This document shows positions 8,142-16,317 of a stretch of 64,000 nucleotides of DNA, in pieces. Made by a program: the position numbers and the translations under genes. The notes beneath the pieces were generated by a model. That model ran no database searches. It was not told the origin of the DNA and was given only the letters and a program-made list of their open reading frames with translations. The stretch's first letter is position 1. The number at the start of each line of letters is the position of its first letter. The DNA is from Chryseobacterium indologenes (GTDB lineage Bacteria > Bacteroidota > Bacteroidia > Flavobacteriales > Weeksellaceae), in NCBI GenBank assembly GCA_002439165.1, contig DJTE01000034.1, forward strand, positions 46,569-110,568, in the 5' to 3' direction.

Positions 8142-9980
8142 ATGAAATTGAAAATTACTTCACTGGTATTAGGCAGTGTTTTATGCTGCAGCACACTAAT
8201 GGCCCAGCAATCATCTTTTGAAGCTCCCGCTAACAGGTGGATCCAGGACAACTCAAGAAACCTGGGAATTCAAAGTTTTAGTAAACTTACTTTAAAATCT
8301 GTACGTAAAGGTAATACCGGAGAAACACTCCGTTTTCAGCAGTTTATAAAAGATGTGCCGGTTTTTCAGTCTGAAATTCTGGTTCATTTCAATAAGGACG
8401 GGAAAATAAGTTATACGGGTACGGAAAGTTTCAGGAAAGATCTGAAGGAAGTGGATACAGTGCCTTCTATTTCCGCATCGGAAGCTCTTAAAAAAGCGCA
8501 TACAGCTTCTAAGACCACAGGAGAGATCACTTATGAAGAAAATAAACTGGTTGTTTATATTACAGATTCAGGAGAAACAAAGCTTGTTTACAGAGTACTG
8601 ACCAGTTCGTTTGACAATCCTGGAAGTTGGGAGACGATTGTGGATGCAAAAACAGGGGCTGTAATCAGCATGAAAGACATTTCTGTAAAACATCACAACG
8701 AAAATGGCCCGTCTAATCATAAAAAAAGTAAAAAAGTAAAGGCGAAAAAAGCTTTTGTAACAGGAACTGCTTATATTTTTGAACCGGACCCCCTGTCTAA
8801 AACCGGATCAGACTATGGAGGTAATTTCGTAGATAATAATGATGCTACAAATGCAAGTCTGGATGCGGCCAGAACATTAGTCACTATTCCTGAAATTGAT
8901 TTTACTGGCGGAATTTATACCTTAAAAGGAAGCTATGTTGAGATTAAAGATATAGAAGCACCTGCTACGGGACTTTTTACACAATCTACCAGCCAATTTC
9001 TTTTTAATAGAAACGAGCAGGGATTTGAAGCGGCTAATGCTTATTGGCATCTGGATAATAGCCTTAGATACATCAACGTAACTTTAGGAATAGCATGCAG
9101 GCCTTCGCAAAACAGTGGGGTATTAAGATTTGATCCGCATGGCTTTAATGGATCAGATAATTCTCATTACCTGACCGGAAGCGAATCTCTTGGATTTGGA
9201 GAAGGAGGGGTAGACGACGCTGAAGACGCTGATGTAATTCTGCACGAATTGGGACATGGTATTCATCACTGGCTGGCTGGAGGAATATCTAATGCAGATG
9301 GTCTGAGCGAAGGATGTGGAGATTACTGGGCACACTCCTACAGCAGAAGCTTAAATCAATGGCCTTCATCAGCTCCACAGTATAATTGGATGTTTAACTG
9401 GGATGGGCATAACCCTTTCTGGGATGGGAGAATTACTAATACCACAATGACCTATCCCGGATCTGGAAATTATTACGATAAGGCTCAAATCTGGTCTGCT
9501 GCTCTGATGAGAATCTATGACAGAATTGGAAAAGAGAAAACAGACAGAGCATTCCTGGAAGGACTTGATTTAACCACTTCAACCACTAACCAGCAAAATG
9601 CAGCTATTGCTGTAAGACAGGCTGCTATCGATATGTTGGGGCAGTTTGGATTTAACTGTAATGATATTACCGCAATGACTCAGGAATTTACAGCAGCCGG
9701 GTATACGCTTCCTGCCTATACCTGCCAGCTTAGTACAAAAGAGGTTGCTAAAGAACAGCAGATTGTCATTCATCCAAATCCTGTTTCTGATATCTTAAAT
9801 GTATCACTGAAAGGAAATAAAGAGCAGAAAGCCGAGATTTACAACATGGAAGGCCGAAAAGTAATGGATGCAACAGTAGGAAACGGAAGAAGCCAGATCA
9901 ATGTTTCATCACTTCAGACAGGCGATTATATTTTAACCATAAAAGAATTGGAAATATCCGCGAAATTTATTAAAAAATAA
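8142..9980 (+). CDS. T9SS-exported zinc metallopeptidase
   Basis: A 612-residue secreted zincin. Order: signal peptide (about 1-22, ending MAQ), an FTP-like propeptide region (about 40-180), a catalytic domain with HELGH at 368-372 and the likely third zinc ligand E390 in LSEGCGDYW, and a T9SS type A sorting domain (about 540-612, beginning HPNPVSDILNV and ending KFIKK). HExxH with a downstream glutamate places it in clan MA(E), near the M4/M36 thermolysin-fungalysin families; the exact family is uncertain. It is probably exported and attached at, or released from, the outer membrane. It stands alone, with a terminator on each side. Confidence 0.87.
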   Translation: MKLKITSLVLGSVLCCSTLMAQQSSFEAPANRWIQDNSRNLGIQSFSKLTLKSVRKGNTGETLRFQQFIKDVPVFQSEILVHFNKDGKISYTGTESFRKDLKEVDTVPSISASEALKKAHTASKTTGEITYEENKLVVYITDSGETKLVYRVLTSSFDNPGSWETIVDAKTGAVISMKDISVKHHNENGPSNHKKSKKVKAKKAFVTGTAYIFEPDPLSKTGSDYGGNFVDNNDATNASLDAARTLVTIPEIDFTGGIYTLKGSYVEIKDIEAPATGLFTQSTSQFLFNRNEQGFEAANAYWHLDNSLRYINVTLGIACRPSQNSGVLRFDPHGFNGSDNSHYLTGSESLGFGEGGVDDAEDADVILHELGHGIHHWLAGGISNADGLSEGCGDYWAHSYSRSLNQWPSSAPQYNWMFNWDGHNPFWDGRITNTTMTYPGSGNYYDKAQIWSAALMRIYDRIGKEKTDRAFLEGLDLTTSTTNQQNAAIAVRQAAIDMLGQFGFNCNDITAMTQEFTAAGYTLPAYTCQLSTKEVAKEQQIVIHPNPVSDILNVSLKGNKEQKAEIYNMEGRKVMDATVGNGRSQINVSSLQTGDYILTIKELEISAKFIKK

Positions 9981-9996
9981 ATATTAAAAGACTTTT

Positions 9997-10027
9997 TAAA
10001 TCCGGTGCACAGCATCGGATTTTTTTT
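9997..10027 (+). terminator. Terminator after the metallopeptidase gene
   Basis: AAATCCG...CGGATTT stem around a small TGC/GCA inner stem, followed by a run of eight T. Confidence 0.8.
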
Positions 10028-10142
10028 GTCCCGAATGGCATATACTGCCGGAAAGGTGCATCATCTTTTTCCCCAGGAGATATCTGCCGTTCTTAATTTG
10101 TCAAATTATCTGTCCGTACTGTCATATTTTTATCTAAAATAG

Positions 10143-10150
10143 TATATTTG
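10143..10150 (+). promoter_or_regulatory. Candidate -7 box for udk
   Basis: TATATTTG matches TAnnTTTG, 26 bases before the udk start. Confidence 0.5.
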
Positions 10151-10176
10151 TACAAACTATAAAGAAACAAAAAAGA

Positions 10177-10791
10177 ATGCTTGTAATAGGAATTGCAGGA
10201 GGTACAGGCTCCGGCAAAACTACAGTTGTTGACAAGATACTCCAGCAGCTTGATATTGAAGGAATGAACATCCTTTCGCAGGATAATTATTATCATGACA
10301 ATCCGAATCTTACCCTGACAGAGCGGGAAGCGTTAAATTACGACCACCCAAAGTCCATAGATTTCGAACTCATGCTGAAACACGTAAAAGCTCTAAAAAA
10401 CAATCAGCCCATAGAACAGCCGATTTACAGCTTTGTAACGCATTCCAGAACAGGAGACCATGTCACAGTAGAACCTAAAAACGTATTGGTGGTAGAAGGA
10501 ATTCTGGTCCTTACCAATAAAGAACTGCTGAAAGAATTTGACCTGAAAGTATTTGTTCATGCCGATTCCGATGAAAGGCTGATCAGAAGGATCAGAAGAG
10601 ATACACAGGAAAGAGGAAGAGACTTAAACGAAGTTCTTCACCGTTATCAGACCACTTTAAAACCGATGCACCAGGAATTCATTGAACCGTCTAAGAATGA
10701 AGCAGATCTTATCATTCCGAATATGAAACAGAATTCCGTAGCGATTGACTTTTTAACTACTGTTATAAAAAATTCGTTGAGAAAACATTAA
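10177..10791 (+). CDS. udk: Uridine kinase
   Basis: A 204-residue cytosolic enzyme of pyrimidine salvage that phosphorylates uridine and cytidine to UMP and CMP. The P-loop GGTGSGKT is at residues 8-15. The family blocks SQDNYYHD (substrate side), NYDHPKSID and VVEGILVL are all present, as is the lid arginine segment RLIRRIRRDTQERGRD. Length is standard. The next gene (DivIC-like) begins two bases after its stop, so the two are co-transcribed. Confidence 0.95.
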   Translation: MLVIGIAGGTGSGKTTVVDKILQQLDIEGMNILSQDNYYHDNPNLTLTEREALNYDHPKSIDFELMLKHVKALKNNQPIEQPIYSFVTHSRTGDHVTVEPKNVLVVEGILVLTNKELLKEFDLKVFVHADSDERLIRRIRRDTQERGRDLNEVLHRYQTTLKPMHQEFIEPSKNEADLIIPNMKQNSVAIDFLTTVIKNSLRKH

Positions 10792-10793
10792 AA

Positions 10794-11150
10794 ATGAAAG
10801 AAAACAAACTTATTAAAGATATCCGGCCGAAGTCTGAAACACTCAGACTCATTCAGAAATATGTGCTGAATAAATATACCATTACCATTGGTCTGTTTCT
10901 GGTCTGGATGATTTTCTTTGATAAAACCTCTTTTCTCGTAATCAATGAACTGAACGGCGAAATCAGCCGGTATGAAGAACAGCTGGAATACTATAAAAAG
11001 GAATACGAAAAAAATGATACTTTTTATAAAAAGCTGATGAATAATAAATCGGAAAAAGAAAAATACGCAAGAGAAAATTACTTTATGAAAAAACCGGACG
11101 AAGAAATCTTCATCCTGGTGGTAGACAGCAGTAATATTGCGAAAAAATAA
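10794..11150 (+). CDS. FtsB/DivIC-like septum formation initiator
   Basis: A 118-residue bitopic membrane protein with a short cytosolic N-terminus, one membrane helix (about residues 33-50) and a coiled coil (about 55-90) ending in the YARENYFMKKPDEEIFIL motif typical of DivIC/FtsB. The family bridges FtsL and FtsQ (DivIB) in the divisome and controls septal wall synthesis. It lies two bases after udk. Only the family assignment is claimed, since DivIC and FtsB cannot be told apart at this distance. Confidence 0.85.
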   Translation: MKENKLIKDIRPKSETLRLIQKYVLNKYTITIGLFLVWMIFFDKTSFLVINELNGEISRYEEQLEYYKKEYEKNDTFYKKLMNNKSEKEKYARENYFMKKPDEEIFILVVDSSNIAKK

Positions 11151-11242
11151 TACAAACTGAACAGAATCCGTCAACAGTGAATTTACATTCAGTTTGAAAC
11201 TCACTATTGGCGGTTTCACAATTCACAAATACTCCATCTCCA

Positions 11243-12400
11243 ATGTCAGAAACACTTCCAAACTGGGAAAATTTAGTAAAAAAGCAACTTAAAACAGAAG
11301 ATATTTATTCAATTTTAAAAAAGGAAAACCTGGAAGGAATTGAAGTAAAACCGTTTTACAGTGAGGTCCCGAAACCACTGGCCAACCTGCCGAAAGTTGA
11401 AGAAAATACCCATCTTGTGGCAACTTACCACGAAAGTCTGGAAGAAGATGTATTTGCGTTTATTCTGGAACATAATGTAGAGAATCTTGAGCAAAAGACG
11501 CTATTTGTCAATAACAGGGATCTTGCAGGGCACATCAGCCCAAAAGAAGAAGATCAGTATTTTTCGCTCATCAGTGTTATTGATGAAAAAATGGCTGTTA
11601 TAGACGATCAGCTGGCTAAAGAACTTTTAGCAAAAAACTTCAGAAGAAATATCTGCATTGATATTTCCCTTCACCAGAATGCGGGAGCCGCCATTTATCA
11701 GCAGCTGGGAGTAGCACTGGCTCAAACAAAGGAACTTACTGAAGTGTATGGTTCCGGAATTTTAAATAAACTGATCTTCAGAATTGCTGTCGGTGGAAAC
11801 TATTTCTTTGAAATGGCCAAACTGAGAGCTTTTAAAATCGTTTTTAACCAGCTTTCCAAAGAATACGGTCTGGACGAAGTTCCTTACATCTTTGCCGAAA
11901 CTTCCCTTAGAAACAAAGCCGTTGCTGATCATGAAAACAACCTGATCCGCTCAACCCTGGAACTAGCTTCCGCAATGATCGGAGGAGCAGATGCCGTTTT
12001 CAGCAACAACTATCTTGTAGAGAAAAGTACGGAAAATTCCGAAGAAATTTCTTTCAAACAGCAGATTGTTTTAGCTTATGAAAGCATTATCAATGTATTT
12101 GAAGATGCTTCAAACGGAAGCTATTACGTAGAAGATATTACCCGCCAGATTGCAGAAAAATCCTGGGACCTTTTTGTAGAAATAGAAGAAGCCGGAGGTT
12201 ATCTTGAACTTTTAAAACAGGGAACTGTACAGAAAAAGATCTATGATCATGCCGTTGAAGAGCAGAAATGGGTGGAAGAAGGGAAAATAAAGCTCATCGG
12301 GGTTAATTTATACCCTAAATTAGACATTAAAAAGTCAGTGGAAGAGCTTTACAGCGAAAATGAAGTAAAAGCCGTACGTTGGGCTGAAATGTTTGAATAA
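11243..12400 (+). CDS. mutA: Methylmalonyl-CoA mutase small subunit-like protein
   Basis: A 385-residue protein of the methylmalonyl-CoA mutase family (barrel domain blocks GGNYFFEMAKLRAFKIVF and EDASNGSYYVEDITRQIAEK). It has no C-terminal B12-binding domain: no DxHxxG motif is seen and the protein stops soon after the barrel. It therefore looks like the non-catalytic small (beta) subunit, which needs a large partner to interconvert methylmalonyl-CoA and succinyl-CoA. That partner is not adjacent, and the next gene is a methyltransferase. The ATG at 11243 is preferred to an in-frame TTG at 11207, which adds 12 residues unlike the family. Confidence 0.85.
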   Translation: MSETLPNWENLVKKQLKTEDIYSILKKENLEGIEVKPFYSEVPKPLANLPKVEENTHLVATYHESLEEDVFAFILEHNVENLEQKTLFVNNRDLAGHISPKEEDQYFSLISVIDEKMAVIDDQLAKELLAKNFRRNICIDISLHQNAGAAIYQQLGVALAQTKELTEVYGSGILNKLIFRIAVGGNYFFEMAKLRAFKIVFNQLSKEYGLDEVPYIFAETSLRNKAVADHENNLIRSTLELASAMIGGADAVFSNNYLVEKSTENSEEISFKQQIVLAYESIINVFEDASNGSYYVEDITRQIAEKSWDLFVEIEEAGGYLELLKQGTVQKKIYDHAVEEQKWVEEGKIKLIGVNLYPKLDIKKSVEELYSENEVKAVRWAEMFE

Positions 12401-12408
12401 CTGTAATT

Positions 12409-12502
12409 TCCCACAGATTCCTCAGATGTCACAGATTATTCTGTTGAATATCAATGATATTTATATGTAAAAAATCTGCGTGATCTGCCCAGTCTGCGGA
12501 CT
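12409..12502. repeat. Degenerate intergenic repeat (CTGCG/CACAGAT type)
   Basis: The gap between two genes is filled by short phrases such as CACAGATTCCTCAGATGTCA and ATCTGCGTGATCTGCCCAG. They resemble the ATCTGC...AATCTGTGGAATCTCCGG phrases in the repeats at 1-560. It looks like a member of a dispersed intergenic repeat family. Confidence 0.5.
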
Positions 12503-12514
12503 TATATAAAAAAT

Positions 12515-13672
12515 ATGAAACCCGAGGGAAACAAAATACTGGACGAACAGGTTCAGAACTTTATCAATACCAATCTGAATACGGATTTACACGCATTACT
12601 GCTGAAAAAATCCCCGTTTCCTGATGTTTCTATGCCGGAAATCGTACAGCAGATCAAAGGAAAACAGGTTGCCGGGAAAAAATTTCCTTTCCTGTTAAAA
12701 GACGGAATTGTTTTTCCGCCCCAGCTCAATCTGGAGCAGTCTTCTTCAGAAAAGACCGCTGCCTATAAATCAGAAATGTTAAAAGGAAGAAAGTTTGCAG
12801 ATCTTACGAGCGGATTCGGGATTGATGCCTGCTATCTTTCGCAGAATTTTGAAGAAGTTACACTGGTAGAACAAAATACTGAACTTTTGGAAACCGTAAA
12901 ACATAACTGGGGCATTATGGAACGTAAAGCTTCATTTATAAACCGGAAGCTGGAAGAATTTCTGGACTCCAATGCAGAACATTTTGATGTGATGTATCTT
13001 GATCCGGCAAGAAGGGACAGCAGTAAAAACAAAGTTTTCCTTCTGGAAGATCTCTCACCCAATATTCTTGAAATTCAGGAAAAGCTTATGGCATCTTCAG
13101 ATCAGGTGATCATAAAACTTTCTCCGCTGATTGATCTTAAATATCTGGTTTCAGTACTTTCCGGTATTTTCCGGATAGAAATTATAGCCCTGAAAAACGA
13201 TGTGAAAGAAGTCGTTGTTTTCCTTTCAGAAAAAAAATATGACGGAATTATCTGTAATTGCGTTAACCTGGACAGCAATGAACCCGAATTTTCATTCACA
13301 TTTGGTGGGGAAGACCGTGCAGAAGCTGTATACGGTGAATCCGAAAGGTTCATTTACATTCCCAATAACTCTATTCTGAAAGCCGGAGCATTCAGCCTGG
13401 TCTCTGAGCGGTTTACACTGAAAAAACTTCATCCCAATACTCATATTTATACTTCAGATAAAAAAAATGACGGTTTTCCGGGTCGGATCCTGGAAATGGA
13501 AACGGTTGAATCTAAGGAGATTAAAAAGAAAGGACAGTTCAATATTATTTCCAAAAACTATCCGCTGAAACCCGAAGAGATCAGGAAGAAATACGGGATA
13601 AAAGATGGGGGAGAAAACTATCTTATTTTTACACAATCCAAAAAAGGTAAAATTATTTTAAAATCAGTATAA
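12515..13672 (+). CDS. THUMP-like domain SAM-dependent methyltransferase
   Basis: A 385-residue class I methyltransferase-like protein. The SAM-binding motif I is FADLTSGFGIDACYLS (about residues 95-110), followed by the acidic strand end VTLVEQN. A catalytic-type motif DVMYLDPARRD lies near 155-165. The C-terminal part has a THUMP-like fold in related Bacteroidota proteins. DPAR in place of the usual DPPY/NPPY suggests an RNA-directed or unknown substrate, which cannot be settled from sequence. It follows mutA by 114 bases of repeat-like DNA. Confidence 0.8.
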   Translation: MKPEGNKILDEQVQNFINTNLNTDLHALLLKKSPFPDVSMPEIVQQIKGKQVAGKKFPFLLKDGIVFPPQLNLEQSSSEKTAAYKSEMLKGRKFADLTSGFGIDACYLSQNFEEVTLVEQNTELLETVKHNWGIMERKASFINRKLEEFLDSNAEHFDVMYLDPARRDSSKNKVFLLEDLSPNILEIQEKLMASSDQVIIKLSPLIDLKYLVSVLSGIFRIEIIALKNDVKEVVVFLSEKKYDGIICNCVNLDSNEPEFSFTFGGEDRAEAVYGESERFIYIPNNSILKAGAFSLVSERFTLKKLHPNTHIYTSDKKNDGFPGRILEMETVESKEIKKKGQFNIISKNYPLKPEEIRKKYGIKDGGENYLIFTQSKKGKIILKSV

Positions 13673-13810
13673 AAATGTTGCCGAAAAAAGCAGGATTTCT
13701 TAATTTTGGGCAATCAAAAATTTAAGCATGAAGCCGCCTGCTGTTTAAACGGTCGGGACAGACTGAAATACTGCGGTTTCATACGACCTTTAAAAAAATA
13801 AATTTTGTAT

Positions 13811-14089
13811 ATGAAAAAATTAGTTATATGTTTAGCTATTGCTGCTGTAGCTGTAAGCTGTAAAAAGATCCAGGCAGGAGGAAACAAAAATACACTGAAA
13901 CTGGAAGAAGGAGTAGAAAGATATTCTGATGACGTACAGGGCGGAGGCGAAGCACATGGTCATAACGCTGCTGAAGGTCACAAAGAAGCGGCTCCTGCTG
14001 AAAAGCACGAAGCTGAAGCTCCAAAAAAAGACAGTACTGCCGCTGCAAAGCCTGCTGAAGCTGAAAAAGCTCCGAAAGCCGAACATTAA
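13811..14089 (+). CDS. Ala/Lys/Glu-rich small lipoprotein
   Basis: A 92-residue predicted lipoprotein. The signal peptide ends in the lipobox AVSC with the lipidated cysteine at residue 17. The mature part is low complexity, with His-Gly-His and Ala-Glu-Lys-rich segments, and is probably disordered. No enzymatic motif is visible. The ATG at 13811 is preferred over an upstream in-frame TTG because it gives a standard signal peptide. A strong terminator follows, so the gene is a single unit. Function unknown. Confidence 0.65.
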   Translation: MKKLVICLAIAAVAVSCKKIQAGGNKNTLKLEEGVERYSDDVQGGGEAHGHNAAEGHKEAAPAEKHEAEAPKKDSTAAAKPAEAEKAPKAEH

Positions 14090-14108
14090 TTACGAGTATA
14101 CCATATAA

Positions 14109-14140
14109 AATGTCCTGCCACTGTGTGCAGGACATTTTTG
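14109..14140 (+). terminator. Terminator after the small lipoprotein gene
   Basis: AATGTCCTGC (14109-14118) pairs with GCAGGACATT (14127-14136), followed by a T run. Confidence 0.9.
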
Positions 14141-14185
14141 TTTATAACTGTCGTCAGGATTTAAGCTCATTTTTCATGAATATGC

Positions 14186-14220
14186 ATATAAAATTCAACA
14201 AAATTTGTTGAATTTTATAT
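14186..14220. promoter_or_regulatory. Perfect 35-base palindrome, candidate operator
   Basis: Arm ATATAAAATTCAACAAA (14186-14202) is followed by one central A and its exact reverse complement (14204-14220). It lies just upstream of a TACGTTTG -7 box (14245-14252) and so could bind a dimeric regulator. There is no T run fitting a terminator. Confidence 0.6.
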
Positions 14221-14221
14221 A

Positions 14222-14256
14222 CATCAATTTAGGAGGTTTATATCTACGTTTGTAGT
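14222..14256 (+). repeat. 35-bp promoter-bearing direct repeat, copy 1
   Basis: This 35-base block, starting CATCAATTTAGGAGG and ending CTACGTTTGTAGT, is identical to 15451-15485. It contains a TACGTTTG -7 box (14245-14252) and here precedes the interrupted small secreted-protein gene. Confidence 0.85.
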
Positions 14257-14280
14257 GTAAACCAAATAAATATTTCAACT

Positions 14281-14586
14281 ATGAAAAAAACAATTTTATT
14301 AGCCACTTTTTGTGTTGCTGGAATGGTAAGTGTAAGTGCAAAAGAAACTGAAACTAATAAAGAAAAAGAAACTGTTTCTAAAACTGAGCAATCGGAAAGT
14401 TCTCAGAAAGTTTTGATGACCTGCCAGCAAGTAGGCTTATATGTCTGATGTAAGAATACAACATACGATGATACCATTTACTGGGGTGAGGGATCTCATA
14501 ACGCTACATATCAGCAGGCGCACATTGAAGAGGTTCATAATGCTCAACTTTTAACTGAATCTATTTGTGGAAAGCAGAACCCATAA
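14281..14586 (+). pseudogene. Small secreted protein gene interrupted by an in-frame TGA
   Basis: The frame opens at ATG 14281 with a clean signal peptide (MKKTILLATFCVAGMVSVSA) and a Lys/Glu/Thr-rich stretch. It meets TGA at 14446-14448 after 55 codons, then continues without further stops for 45 codons to TAA at 14584-14586. The second half keeps protein character (TTYDDTIYWGEG, ATYQQAHIEEVHNAQLL, a cysteine near the end). The TGA lies between Val and Cys where TGG (Trp) would fit by one base change. The simplest reading is a nonsense mutation in a small Cys-containing exported protein. Selenocysteine recoding is much less likely. Its partner is the GLPGLI gene starting nine bases later. 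Confidence 0.65.
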
Positions 14587-14595
14587 AATATATAT

Positions 14596-15399
14596 ATGCG
14601 CTTTTTTATTCTATTTTCTCTGATCGCAGGCAGTTTCCTGTATTCTCAATCAGCTAAATCTGATACTATTACATCACAATATGAGATTATTTATAGGTTA
14701 AAAATGGTAAGAGATACATTGGTTAAAGATAATGTTATTGAAGAAGATTTGTCCTTGCTTATAAATGGTAGTACATCTTTATTTAAAAGTAACAAGAAGG
14801 CTGTTAAGGATTCGGTTATGATGGCTATTGGAGAGAAAGCTTTTGCTGCCCCTGCAAATGGTAAGGTGATACTGGACATGAGAAATGTTCCTTCAGTCTT
14901 TTTTCCTGATGAAGTATTTGCTCAAAACGGAAAGCAAACAGTTTTTAAAGAATTTTTGAGAAATCGTTTTGCATTTCCTCTCGAAGATAAAGTCATTTGG
15001 CAACTTGATAAGGAAACAAAAAAGATAGGCTCTTATCTATGTCACAAAGCTTCTGGAAAATACAAAAATCGCAATTATGAAGCATGGTATACGTCTGAGA
15101 TTCCGATTAATGATGGACCATATATATTTAAAGGCTTACCTGGATTGATCTTGGAAATTTACGATACTAAAACATATAATATCTTTTCAATAATCAGTGT
15201 TAAAAAGGTTGCCAAGCCTATGGTCCTGATGAAAGAAGCAATCAATACAACCTATCAGACATTCCAAAAATCCCGCCAGAATTATTTAAATGATCCAGCA
15301 GGAACAGTCTTAAGTAGGATAGGTGGTTTTAAACTTACTCCTGAAGATATTGAAAGGATAAACAGTAATGCGAGACGTGACAATAATTTTATAGATTAA
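14596..15399 (+). CDS. GLPGLI family secreted protein
   Basis: A 267-residue exported protein of the Bacteroidota GLPGLI family. It has a signal peptide (about 1-19, ending LYSQ), the diagnostic segment FKGLPGLILEIYD (about residues 178-190) and the upstream family block SYLCHKASGKYKNRNYEAWY. The biochemical role of the family is unknown. It starts nine bases after the interrupted small-protein gene and is probably in the same operon, driven from the 14245 promoter. No sorting domain is present, so it is probably periplasmic. Confidence 0.88.
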   Translation: MRFFILFSLIAGSFLYSQSAKSDTITSQYEIIYRLKMVRDTLVKDNVIEEDLSLLINGSTSLFKSNKKAVKDSVMMAIGEKAFAAPANGKVILDMRNVPSVFFPDEVFAQNGKQTVFKEFLRNRFAFPLEDKVIWQLDKETKKIGSYLCHKASGKYKNRNYEAWYTSEIPINDGPYIFKGLPGLILEIYDTKTYNIFSIISVKKVAKPMVLMKEAINTTYQTFQKSRQNYLNDPAGTVLSRIGGFKLTPEDIERINSNARRDNNFID

Positions 15400-15450
15400 A
15401 TGTAAAGTGTTTATAATATTACCTTTATAGTTTTTAGTTTTACACAGCCT

Positions 15451-15485
15451 CATCAATTTAGGAGGTTTATATCTACGTTTGTAGT
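15451..15485 (+). repeat. 35-bp promoter-bearing direct repeat, copy 2
   Basis: Identical to 14222-14256, including the TACGTTTG -7 box, but without the upstream palindrome. It now points into antisense DNA of a decayed regulator gene whose stop codon lies inside it, so it marks a recombination junction. Confidence 0.85.
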
Positions 15486-15703
15486 ACAAACTGCTCGCTC
15501 AGCTTTTCAACAATTTTTTTGTCTGAAAGATTGATGAAAATTCCATTATTTAAATTACCGGAAGAATTGTCATTATTAATCGGAATAATGCTGATGGCGG
15601 ATGTTTCAAATAAATCTTCAATTTTTACACCCAATATATCTGCCTGCTTAGGATCTGGAAAATTTTGAATAACGTAAAATAATTGCGGGAAATATTAAAA
15701 AAA
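15473..15703 (-). pseudogene. Remnant of an XRE-type regulator gene (C-terminal half)
   Basis: Read on the - strand this frame gives PKQADILGVKIEDLFET and, further on, SDKKIVEKLSEQ. These align with PKLANIFGVKIESLFEP and SDQETAEKLGKQ of the intact regulator just upstream on the same strand (15755-16063). The N-terminal helix-turn-helix is missing, an in-frame TAA closes the upstream side, and the 3' end runs into the 35-bp repeat, where TAG (complement at 15473-15475) ends it. It is a truncated paralogue left by duplication and deletion. Confidence 0.75.
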
Positions 15704-15732
15704 TGAGACCGTAGCAAAAAGACGGCCTCATT
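15695..15732 (-). terminator. Terminator of the XRE regulator gene
   Basis: On the - strand, AATGAGGCCGT...ACGGTCTCATT forms a hairpin with one mismatch, followed by a run of T, 22 bases after the stop of the 15755-16063 gene. Confidence 0.8.
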
Positions 15733-15754
15733 AAATTAACAAAATGATGAAAAA

Positions 15755-16063
15755 TTATTTTAGTAAAGTTTTGATAAGTTCCTGTATCTGTTTACCCAGT
15801 TTTTCTGCTGTTTCCTGATCAGAAACCTTAATGATAATCTGGCCTCCAACCTGAATAACGCTGGTGGAGGGTGGCTCAAACAAGCTTTCGATTTTCACGC
15901 CAAATATATTTGCCAGCTTAGGAATATATCTGGATTTTACTTCTGTGGTTTCATTTTCCCAGTTGACATACGTAAGCCTGTCTACCTCCAGCATATCTAC
16001 AATATCCTGCTGGGAATATTGAGTTCTGCTTCGAAATCTTTTAAGGGTTACTCCTATGCTCAT
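15755..16063 (-). CDS. XRE-family transcriptional regulator
   Basis: A 102-residue protein with a Cro/CI helix-turn-helix at residues 3-60 (LKRFRSRTQYSQQDIVDML, then the recognition-helix region DRLTYVNWENETTEV) and a short C-terminal tail (about 70-102) that probably dimerises. The ATG lies at the complement of 16061-16063. A truncated paralogue lies directly downstream, and a TCATACGGA/TCCGTATGA inverted repeat lies 220 bases upstream. Targets are unknown. It may regulate the neighbouring GLPGLI/small-protein operon, which is inference from position. Confidence 0.8.
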   Translation of the reverse strand: MSIGVTLKRFRSRTQYSQQDIVDMLEVDRLTYVNWENETTEVKSRYIPKLANIFGVKIESLFEPPSTSVIQVGGQIIIKVSDQETAEKLGKQIQELIKTLLK

Positions 16064-16283
16064 ATATCTGCTTTTAAATGGTTTGCTTATTTCCTTAATT
16101 TCCTGTATGCTTTAAATGCAGAATAAAGCAATATAAAAACTGAATAAAATCAAAATAAAAACGTCGGTTATTGTAAAATATGGCGTTATTTGTGTAATTC
16201 CCTTTAAGGTGTAATAAAATATAAATGTAATCTCTTATTTTCAATTATTTATTTTCACTTACAGGTGATAAATATTAAGTGAT

Positions 16284-16317
16284 TCATACGGAGGATTTGT
16301 AAAAGTGATCCGTATGA
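16284..16317. promoter_or_regulatory. Inverted repeat, candidate regulator site
   Basis: TCATACGGA (16284-16292) and its exact complement TCCGTATGA (16309-16317) are separated by 16 bases. The gap between the divergent regulator and dipeptidase genes (16064-16499) holds otherwise AT-rich DNA and one doubtful 48-codon frame at 16336-16482. Confidence 0.45.

Noticed and set aside
14446..14448. TGA read as selenocysteine
   Set aside because: No stem-loop of the bacterial SECIS kind was evident just downstream, and a TGG to TGA change is simpler.
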